64,000 nucleotides of DNA from Tetraselmis striata (Eukaryota; Chlorophyta; Chlorodendrophyceae; Chlorodendrales; Chlorodendraceae): contig VCJN01002108.1 of assembly GCA_006384855.1 (NCBI GenBank), positions 241,604 to 305,603 of the forward strand, given 5' to 3'. Both the position numbers and the translations under genes were made by a program. The stretch's first letter is position 1; every line of letters starts with the position of its first letter. Of the stretch, positions 56,046 to 64,000 are shown in pieces. A model generated the notes under the pieces. It searched no databases. It was not told the DNA's origin and saw only the letters and a list, made by a program, of their open reading frames with translations.

Positions 56046-57196
56046 TATGACGACCGGACGACCCACCACCAGGCGAACTGCCGGCCTGCGCCCAAAGTGG
56101 CGTGAAGAGCATGCTTCTCTCCAGGAGGACACCACCACAGCCACCATGGACATCGACAGATCTGAGGAGCATGAGGACGCCGGGGCCGGCACTTTTCTTG
56201 CCGCGGTGAGGGGCGGCAAAGTACAACACCCAGCGATCCGCACGGTCGCAACTGCAAATTTTTTCGAAGGCACCCAACTCCCACCAGTAACCCGCCGCCA
56301 CATACGTGTACTGCAACGCCCATCCCACCTGCTCCTCACCGGCATCCCTGCGGGCACGGACGACTCCACCCATGTGGCCCTACTGTTCGTCGATTTGGTG
56401 GCCCAACATCAAGCTATGGACGAAGAGTCACGCGGCCGGACTGTGACGAACCTGATCCGCACCCTCAGCCCCAAAATCGGTGTCCAAATCCTACCGGCAG
56501 ACGTCCGGGTGGTGACTCGCCGCCCTCCCAAACCCACCGCCGCTGACCCAACCGGATCGAGTGGCACCATGCTTCCCACTACCACCGGGTCCGTCATCCT
56601 ACGACTGGCCCGCCGAGAAACGGCCGCTAGCGTACGGCATACCCCATGGACGGGAGAGGGCGCAGCGATCCTCGACCGCCAGGGACGCCGTTGTTCCACC
56701 CGCTTGCTCGGATCGCCGCACCTCGACGACATCGAGCGCCCAGTACACCAGGTGTGGCTCCGCTCCCCCTCGTTCAGAGGCCTCACGGAGGCCGACATGT
56801 GGCAGCACCTGGCGGAGGGCCTCCTCCCGGCGGCGTACGACCAACCCCAACCTGGCGAAGCGGCGGTAGACCAAACGGCGGAAACGCCAGCAGACACTTT
56901 GGCACGCGCCGAGAGCCGGGGCCGAGTACGAGGCCGACACCGACGCAGACGACGCCGTCATCTGCCCCCCGACTCGCACCCTATTGGCCCTTCTGGAGGT
57001 CTGCGAGGTGTGGAAGGCCCGCCGCTCGGCCGACTCGGTGCGACTCGAACTCCTTGATCCCGATGCAGCGCGCCTACTACAAGACGTGTGCCGCGATGCC
57101 GTACTGGCGCTGCCGTTTGGCGACCAGACGCAGGGCATGGCGGTGCTCCAAATCACGTCGAACACAGCGACGGACCCGCCAACCACCGCAAACTAG
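56046..57196 (+). pseudogene. ORF 1 of the unclassified element, one frameshift
   Basis: Open from well before 56046; a plausible start is the ATG at 56146 (MDIDRSEEHEDAGAG). Visible segments are HPAIRTVATANFFEGTQLPP, THVALLFVDLVAQHQAM, IRTLSPKIGVQILPADVRVV, SVILRLARRETAASVR and LRSPSFRGLTEADMWQHLAE. Near 56920 the sensible frame changes to EYEADTDADDAVICPP, followed by LLALLEVCEVWKARRSADS and LLQDVCRDAVLALPFGD, ending at TAG 57196. I do not recognise a family. It could be a gag- or ORF1-type protein, given its position and lack of enzymatic motifs. Confidence 0.5.
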
Positions 57197-57199
57197 GGA

Positions 57200-57330
57200 G
57201 TGATGCCCCCAGCTCTGTCTAAGCTGTTCTTCCGATGCGCGCTGACGGATCGTGATAATCCGTCGCTTGCTCATCCGAAACATGCGTCGTGTACGCCGTC
57301 ATCATATTTAGGGGTGATGCCCCCAGCTCT
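57200..57330. mobile_element. 97-bp insertion with a 17-bp direct repeat
   Basis: gtgatgcccccagctct occurs exactly at 57200-57216 and 57314-57330. The 97 bp between contain the foldback gacggat-cgtgata-atccgtc. This looks like a small foldback element inserted with a 17-bp target-site duplication between the two ORFs. Confidence 0.6.
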
Positions 57331-58825
57331 AAGCGATCTGCACCGGCCCCCTAGCCAACCTGGAGCTGCCAACGGTCGAGCAGCTAGCAGAGGCCATCGC
57401 AGCCACCATCAGCCAGCGTATCACCACACTCCGGAGTTGCAGCACGCTCAATGGCTGACGGACACCATGAGGGCTGCTGGCGTCGAGATGCAGCAACACC
57501 ACACCGAGCCGACACCGCTGCGAGTAGGGGACGACAATCTCTGCGCCATCTCCCTCGGCAAAGAGGACGAGGAGTTCGCGGACACCATGCGTATGGCCGT
57601 GTCCCTTACCTCTCCTATCGCACTACTGCGGGTGGTACGCCTCAGAACCATCGTCATCTACCTCACGGAGTCAGAGTTCGATCCCTCGGAACTCCTCGTG
57701 CACCCCTTCAGCCAGACGGTCAGGGAAGCGGGAGAACTCGGCGGCAACACCGGCTACAACAAGCTCCGACGCACAGCGATGGGCATGCGCAAGAAGGCTC
57801 GGAAGACCCCTCCAGCATCCCTTGCCCTTCGGGCCGAACAACGCCCAATATACACTCTCACCCTGCAGATGACCGCCCACCACCACAGCATCATCGGCGG
57901 CACCCGCGGGACTGACAGAACGGCGCAGTGGCGTAAGGCAGTCTCGACAGCGTGCGGGAAGATCAAGGCCGCGCCAACTGAGGTATCTGCCGAGGGGCGA
58001 CCTTCGGGCGCCACGCATACACCGCCACCAACAGGCCTAGCTCGACTGACACCACCATCGAACCCAACAGCCCATATCGAACCCCAGACCCGCGACACCC
58101 CCCCCCCCCCCCCCCATGAGGTCGAGCACATGATACAAAAGCGAGGAGCGGTCGCTGATGCCGTTGCAGCCATTGACCAGCGCCGAGCAGCAACGGAACA
58201 CGCCCCCGGAGCAGCCCATCCAGCCTTTGCACCTACAGCCACAACCCCAGCAACAACCGCCACAACCGGAGAGCATGCGGATGACGAGGCAGAGCTTGAA
58301 CTGAACTACGAGGAGTACGACAGCACCATGGACGTGGAAACCGCCCAGCATGGGGCAGCGGAGGCACCAAGTCTGCCTGACATCACCCTTGACTCCCCCC
58401 AGCGCTCAACTGTGCAACGCACATTCCGCGAAGGCACACCAGACGGCACCACAAAACGACTGATCGAGCTACAGCACCTCACCACCACAACCGCAGAGCT
58501 GCTTGCCCAGACCTCCCCAGCCAGCCAGCCAGCACTCGCGGCCGAACTGGCCAGACTCGCAGCGGAGTCACATTAACTGCGCAACCCACGGCGCCACTCG
58601 ATCCAGCTCGAACACCACCCCCACCACCCCCTCCCAACAGGCAAGGGCAAGGCAGCCACGTCTGCCAAGCACAAGAAGAAGCAGCCCAGGGGTCGTAGCC
58701 ACTCAGGCGGCACCACCCGCAACCGCAGCAGGAGCAAGCCGCACCTCTCTGGCACTCACGCCTCCGACAGCGAATGTGAAACGGACGACAAAGCAGCCCA
58801 GCCATCTCGCAGCTCGCATGAGTAA
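57331..58825 (+). pseudogene. ORF 2 of the unclassified element, frameshifted
   Basis: Three frames carry one apparent protein. 57345-57430 reads LANLELPTVEQLAEAIAATI then SQRITTL. After a shift near 57435 it continues WLTDTMRAAGVEMQQHHTEP, LTSPIALLRVVRLRTIVIYL and NKLRRTAMGMRKKARKTPPA up to a stop at 58576. After another shift near 58590 a basic Ser/Arg-rich tail follows (AATSAKHKKKQPRGRSHSGG) to TAA 58825. A Pro/Thr-rich linker with a C run at 58098-58115 sits in the middle. Family unknown. The basic tail suggests nucleic-acid binding. Confidence 0.5.
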
Positions 58826-60236
58826 CCATCGTGCGACCCATAGTAACAACGAACAGACCAGCTGCCTCAAGAACACCGGCCATTCCTAACCCCTGTGCAC
58901 GGCGCGCAGCTACTCAGACATCACACACTAATGACAACACCGCCCAAAACACAGGACACCCCATCGCAGATTACCACAACCTCCACATACAACAAATACT
59001 CACGGCCGTGAAGGAGGGCATCGCAGCTCCCACAAATCCTACTAGCCGGCTCATGGGTGGATAAATACTAAGCAACACTTTGCTATTCCGGTCAGCCCCC
59101 TTCCCCCATCTCACCTTACTAGTTGTAGGCGGGACGCTCCGGCTGCCTAAGCTTATCTGCTAAGCTCTGAATGGGATAGGCATGACCTAGGTAGAGACAG
59201 CATGGGGGCGTTGCTGTCCTAGCTACAGCCCGCTGGAGGGAGAAGGGGCTTGGGCACACAAGAGGAAGGCCGGTAGTTTGAGCTGTAATTACACCTAGTG
59301 TTCCCTACCATGGTTAGAGTTAGCAGGTCCTAAGAACAACTCAGTATGGGCCAGTGGAAGCAGCAGATTAGCATGTGTAATCAATTTCAATTTGCTTCGT
59401 GCTTCATACAGCGGCAGCATATCGCCACAGGGCGACTTCTCCGCGTGCCGCGTGGCGAGAACGCGCATCTACGACACCGTGCTCGTGGATCCTATGGGCG
59501 GCCGCTGCGACGAACCTTGCGCCTACTGCGCCGATCTTCATGGCCAACCCGACGCACAAGAGGCCGCGTTGAATCTAGAGCCTCGGCTCTAGAGACCGCG
59601 GTGCCCCTCCCTGATATATTCCCGAATCGCGCCCTTCGCTCGACGGCTGCAACGAGCAGCGATGACGACGGCGACAAGGCCGGCCACTGCGGCGGCTGGG
59701 CGTGCGGGAACACCAACTTTCGCGCCGCGCCCGACGGCTGCTACTGCTGTAAGTTGCATCATCGGCAGCGCAATGGCGACCGCGAGGAGGGCGAGTGCAC
59801 TATCCGGATCAGCAGCGCGCCTATATGAGCAGTCCAATATTGGGTGCCGGCAGCGAAGCTACGAGCAGCCCGCGCCTATGAGCAGCCCGGATACGAGCAG
59901 CCCAACTACGAGCAGCCTGCGTATGAGCTGCCTGGGCTCCCCCGACTGCGTTGGCCATCTGCCCTTATTTGGCATGGAGGCGACCGTGCGCGATGGGGCT
60001 AGCGTCGCCGATGAGGCAACAAACTCACCGACTGCGCTACTACGATGGCGGCCAAGCAGCCAGTCATAGGTGGCATGACGACGAGTCGCACAAGAACATA
60101 TGTAGGGTTAGTAGTCGCTACAATACAAATGCTAGGGATTGCTCAGTGCCAGATTCCACTGATGTTCCAATTGCACGCAGCGGGCATCAGTGAACTGCAG
60201 ACCTCCGTGTGCAATTGAGGTGGGTTTTGGGGAACT
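58826..60236. other. 3' part of the unclassified element and spacer
   Basis: 59826-59930 is a minisatellite of tacgagcagcc-type units, giving Tyr-Glu-Gln-Pro repeats in one frame. 59640-59825 has a Cys-rich frame (HCGGWACGNTNF and GCYCCKLHH) ending at TGA 59828. This may be a relic of a zinc-binding protein, with no family match. Confidence 0.4.
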
Positions 60237-60480
60237 GCCTGATACCCTAGCACCGTTCGATACCCACCACCGCCCGGACACATAGTCACGCGCCTTTCCA
60301 CGCGCGCACATGTCTCCCGGCCCGGCGCGTGCCCATATCCCGGCCCGCCGGGCGCTCTGTTTCCACTTTCTTCCTGTCCACAGTCCCGCCCGCAGCTCAA
60401 GCCCGGCTCGCCGTGCCCACTGTAAGATTATCCGAGCACTTTACTCGCCATCACCTCCGCGGTTGAGCCGTTTAAGGGTG

Positions 60481-62580
60481 TTGTCGAGTAGCATGTGCGC
60501 GCGAGCGAGCGTGCGTGGTTTGTGGCGATGCATGAGTAGGTCGCAGAAGCTAGCGCCGAGAGCGCTAACAATATTCATTCAGCCTATGGACAGGTAACGA
60601 CGGGTGCATGTGTTGATGTTGTGAAACGGTTACACATTGGACGTGCCATGCGTATTGATGCATCACTCTCCATATTGGACGTGGCATGGTTATTGACATC
60701 TCGACGGGTATATCTCGTTTTCAGCGAAGTCGTTTGACGGGTGGACAATGACGTTTGACTGGGGCATCCATATCGACTTGCATATGGTGATGGATGTGAA
60801 TCGAGAAGGACGTTCCCTAGCATGTCGTTAAAGGTCACATGTCTAGCTACTTGGGTGTGTCTAACAAGCTTACCATGTCGACCGATGACAATAAGGTGAG
60901 TGAGGAGATGATCGCGTATAACTTAGGGACTCGGACATCGTTGTGGAGGTGGACAAAGCGAATGCACGTGTCTACGTCCTTGCTATCGGTTGGACGGCAC
61001 ATGGGTTCGAATGGACGTGCGGCATGACTATGGCCAACAACCCGTCCTAGGATGTGAAGGCCATCACGGGGTCCCCTTGGGCATTCTCAAGTTTTGGGGT
61101 CCCCTGGACATTCGAAGGCAAAAGCACTACTGCGGGCGGCAATGCAAGGGGCTGGGAGTGGGGGGATACAAGCTTTCCGTGAACCCTGCCAATTTCGGCT
61201 CAGGGTATAATAAACTGCTGCGCGACCTTGTTGGCATAACCAGACTCTACTTTGAAACTCTTTAAAAAATATGGCCAAATTGCCACAGCGACTAAATTCT
61301 CCTTAATACTGCGCTGGTGTACGAGCAATATTATTTGGCAAATAAGTGGCAACGAAGTGGCGGTATAAGTGGCAATAACCCCTTCATCATCCCACGGGGC
61401 CCCGGCCCACGGCACGTGATGATGAGCTGCGGCCCGTAGTACTTTGCCTTCGCCCGACTCTTCCCGTGCCTGGTAGTGTGATAGCGAGCTAGCGCCAAAC
61501 CCATCAAGCTGGCGGCAGCAGGCGACGCGACGTCGACATGGCTAACTGCAAACAGTCGCTATCGCCATCTTAAGGCCAACCTCACTCAGCGCGCGGGAGT
61601 TCTTGCGGCTGACTGCGAGGCCACACACATACCGCGCCCTCTCGGGGTGTTTCTCTGCCCGCGAGATCCTTCGCGAGGTCCAAAGCGCGTGAGCAGGCCG
61701 CCAGGCTGTAGGAGCAACTTCCTCTGGCGCCCCGAGGTGTTTGCAAGTCACAACAGTAGCCGCAAAGCGGAACCAGTGCTGGTACAAGTACGGGTATTTT
61801 TCAGGGACAATCCGTAATACTCTCGTGTGAAATCTGCATTGTCACGTGATCAGCTGTTTCAACAACTGCACTGGCAGCGCTGCTGGGCCCCTCGTGCCCT
61901 GCGCCTGGTGCCTCGAGCGTGGTGGAGGTCGCCGCGTCCGCTTGGGTCACCGCGGCAGCGCCGCCTGTAGAGGCCACCGTTGCGGGGTCGGGTTTCGTCG
62001 CCCTCCGCCGCCGCCCGCGGGCTTGGTCGTACCCGCTGGCGGCGCAACTACCCTGCTCGCTGCACTACTGCCATCGAACGTACTACTACGGCTGGTACCA
62101 GTACGGATCCTTGAGCTCATCTATATTTCGTTCCCCGTGGCCTATCGCAGCCGCTTCGCCAGACGGCTGACACCACACCAGCGCGGCGACCTTTCCCCTC
62201 TGGATAGCACGCGGCTTTCAGGGCCAGCCCGTCACAGCAGCCCTATTACACCACCGAGGCGGTGCGGGAGTGGTAGTAGTCGCAGTGGCTCCGGGGTACG
62301 CGGTACAGGTACTCGTTCCCACTACGAGAACGCAGCACGTACCATAATCGTCCGACCACCTTGCTCATCCCTCGTACGCCTCTCCGTACATTATCACAGC
62401 GCTCGCGTTGCGGGTGAGGATTAGGTTCTGCCCACCCGTCCGATCCCCTCCCTCTCTCCCGGCACCTGACCGACACGCTGCGGCCAGTGCCTGCACAGGC
62501 GCCACCTGCGGACTTCAGGGCTCCCGGACAAGTCTCAGGTTCGGTGACTGCTGGCGGGGACCCCCGGCGATCCCGCAGGG
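60481..62580. other. Spacer, no supported gene
   Basis: 60590-60840 has repeated ggacgtg(g/c)catg words. Short frames on both strands show no family signal. The last few hundred bases should hold the promoter and 5' UTR of the RING gene. Confidence 0.45.
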
Positions 62581-63693
62581 ATGGAGGCGCCCCTCGAGGC
62601 GGCAGTACCGGCCAACGGGGTGGTGGAGGGGGTCCCCAAGAGCCAGGCCTCCATCGACGCCGCGACCGCGGCGATCGGCATTGCTTGCGACACGCCCATG
62701 GCGATAGGAACCACCGTGGCGGCGGGGACGTCGGTTGGATCGCCTGGGACGGTGGTTGAGGGAGACGAAGAAGGTGACGAGGAGGTTGCGTCTGCCGGCG
62801 CGGGGGGCGAGGGGGATGGGACGGAGGATGGCGCCACCACCGACGAAGAGGCCTATGCCTGCACGACGACGGACGCCAGCTCTCGCGGCACGGAAGAGGT
62901 AGAGGCAGGTCCCGGGGAGGAAGCGGACGCTGAGGCGGAGAGCGTCGCCCCGCGGACTTCGGGCGGGGCAGATATCGATCTGTGCCGCACAGTGGTGGAG
63001 GTGGTGCAGCCGGAGAGCGATGACGTGTGCAGCATCTGCCTGGACGAGTTCACGGACGACGACCCCGGCAAGGCGACGGCGTGCTCGCACCTGTACCACC
63101 TGCAGTGCATCATGCAGTGGGCGCAGCGCAGCCGCGAGTGCCCACTGTGCTTCCGGCCGCTGCAACTGGCGGAGCCGGAGCTCAACGAGCTGCTGCCGTT
63201 TGGGGAGTACGTGGCGCCACCCGCTCCGGGCGACAGCCGCCCTGCCGGCGGCATCTTCCCGCGCAGTGCCTGGGAGCTGGTGCTGCTGCAGATGGCACAG
63301 GCGGGGCTGGAGGGCGGCGGCCACCGCCACGGCCACAGCCATCGCCACCACGGCCACCGCCACCAGCGCAGCGGCGGCAGCGGCGGCCACCGCCACCACC
63401 GCGGGGAGGACAGCGAGCGGAGGCAGGAGAGCGTTGAGGAACGGCGGGCGCGACGCGAGCGGGAGCGCGCGCGTGAGCGCCGCGACGCGGCCCGGGGCCG
63501 CGAGGTGGCCGCAGAGGCGGCGCACCGGGACCGGCGCCACACCAGCGGCAGCCTGCACGCCGCCGCCACCGCCCCCGCCGCCGCCCGGGCTCCTCCTCCA
63601 CCCGCGCCAGCGGCTCCGCCTCGCGCGCCGCAGGCGGCAGCTCCTCCTTCGACTCGCGCTCCGCGTCCTCGGTGCTGCGCTCCAGCATGGTGA
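62581..63693 (+). CDS. RHF-like RING-H2 E3 ubiquitin ligase
   Basis: 370 residues from the ATG at 62581. Residues 1-145 are acidic and low-complexity. The RING-H2 finger has Cys150, Cys153, Cys168, His170, His173, Cys176, Cys187 and Cys190, in the context DDVCSICLDEF, HLYHLQCIMQW and SRECPLCFRPL. The spacing and the ELNELL block after it resemble plant RHF1A/RHF2A ligases (family knowledge: ubiquitination in gametogenesis and cell cycle). 245-285 is very His/Gly-rich and 290-340 is Arg/Glu-rich and probably helical. The last 40 residues are Ala/Pro-only. The +1 frame there reads a more natural Ser-rich tail (SSSFDSRSASSVLRSSM) continuing past 63700, so a small intron or indel near 63560-63630 is likely. 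Confidence 0.8.
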   Translation: MEAPLEAAVPANGVVEGVPKSQASIDAATAAIGIACDTPMAIGTTVAAGTSVGSPGTVVEGDEEGDEEVASAGAGGEGDGTEDGATTDEEAYACTTTDASSRGTEEVEAGPGEEADAEAESVAPRTSGGADIDLCRTVVEVVQPESDDVCSICLDEFTDDDPGKATACSHLYHLQCIMQWAQRSRECPLCFRPLQLAEPELNELLPFGEYVAPPAPGDSRPAGGIFPRSAWELVLLQMAQAGLEGGGHRHGHSHRHHGHRHQRSGGSGGHRHHRGEDSERRQESVEERRARRERERARERRDAARGREVAAEAAHRDRRHTSGSLHAAATAPAAARAPPPPAPAAPPRAPQAAAPPSTRAPRPRCCAPAW

Positions 63694-63938
63694 CCATGTC
63701 TCCAAGGTTAAGGGCTTTGGCGGGCTACAAGAGCCTTCTTCAGCGGCGAGCCCGACTCCGGCCCAGTCCTCGCAACGCCGCTGAAGACCCCCTCTCCCCC
63801 CAAAACACCCCTCCTTTCCCGGAGCCCGCCCACATCCCCTTTCCATCTCACTTTCCTCGCAGCCCATTGCCAGGGCCATGCGCATGCCCTGGCAAGACAC
63901 GAATAGAGGACAGATGAGCGTTGTATCTTTCTCGCGCC

Positions 63939-64000
63939 ATGGCTGCCCCCGCTGCCACGGCGTGCTGCACCGCGCCAGTAGCGAGGGCTGCGGGTCATGA
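63939..64000 (+). CDS. Possible 5' end of another gene
   Basis: An ATG at 63939 opens MAAPAATACCTAPVARAAG and runs off the window. The Ala-rich, uncharged-start composition would fit an organelle transit peptide, but 20 codons are too few to be sure. The region 63700-63938 would be the spacer from the RING gene. Confidence 0.3.
   Translation, partial: MAAPAATACCTAPVARAAGH

Larger units (their letters stand above)
54853..60480 (+). mobile_element. Unclassified element bracketed by about 230-bp direct repeats
   Basis: 54853-55075 and 60237-60475 share the same series of blocks: gataccctagcaccgt, cacgcgcctttcc, tgtctcccggcccg, gctcgagcccggctcg, actgtaagat and catcacctccgcggtt. The order is conserved and identity looks near 80 percent. 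Between them lie two decayed ORFs with no reverse transcriptase, integrase or transposase that I can see. An LTR-element derivative, a gene-capture element or two unrelated copies of a dispersed repeat are all possible. Confidence 0.45.

Noticed and set aside
62515-63900. 461-codon open frame on the minus strand
   Set aside because: It is antisense to the RING-H2 gene. Its composition (Ala/Arg/Val runs) follows from GC-rich codons of the sense frame and it has no domain signal.

Overview
The window looks like nuclear DNA of a photosynthetic, flagellated green alga (Chlorophyta; a prasinophyte-like or other GC-rich chlorophyte lineage is the best guess). It carries many spliced, GC-rich genes with GTGCGC/GTGAGC-type donors. 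It has an intraflagellar-transport gene (CLUAP1/IFT38), a plant-type CASTOR/POLLUX envelope channel, a plant-type sterol glucosyltransferase, an RHF-like RING E3 and a probable thylakoid-lumen protein. Telomere-like TTTAGGG words occur inside the window. Nothing is organised as an operon. Homopolymer C or G tracts of 10-29 nt are everywhere and sit mostly in introns and just after stop codons.

Layout. 81-1173: 3' end of an unrecognised gene (+). 1707-2368: LTO1/ORAOV1 homologue (-), four exons. 3264-7773: sterol 3-beta-glucosyltransferase (+), ten exons. 7.9-8.1 kb: tRNA-derived SINE. 9135-13722: unrecognised conserved-looking gene (+). 15653-17487: gene with a PH/PTB-like domain and a DUF4476-like helical domain (-). 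18114-18626: 3' fragment of a LINE. 18.6-22.2 kb: tandem and simple repeats. 22235-23889: RRP7A homologue (+), six exons. 24719-27154: KDEL receptor (-), six exons. 28.3 kb: second SINE. 29.3-32.0 kb: decayed DUF7869-type mobile element. 33664-about 40.9 kb: CASTOR/POLLUX-like ion channel (-), about 19 exons. 41615-44488: CLUAP1/IFT38 (+), eight exons, head-to-head with the channel. 45043-46.7 kb: putative thylakoid-lumen protein (-). 47697-48686: SAM-domain gene (-), partly resolved. 49085-52283: tyrosine-recombinase retroelement with split direct repeats, a gag-like ORF and no reverse transcriptase. 53.1 kb: third SINE. 54.85-60.48 kb: two long direct repeats bracketing two decayed ORFs of unknown type. 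62581-63693: RHF-like RING-H2 protein (+). 63939 to the end: possible start of another gene.

How the genes fit together. The genes are ordinary housekeeping functions and are not functionally clustered: 60S/tRNA-linked LTO1 and 18S/40S-linked RRP7A, ER retrieval (KDEL receptor), sterol glycosylation, flagellar assembly and organellar ion transport. The accessory content (a YR element, a DUF7869 element, a LINE fragment, a SINE family and an unclassified direct-repeat element) is concentrated at 18-22, 28-33 and 49-61 kb. Exon models were built by hand by joining exons whose phases agree and whose protein matches a remembered family. They are strong for LTO1, the glucosyltransferase, RRP7A, the KDEL receptor, the channel (exons 2-19) and CLUAP1, and weak where stated.
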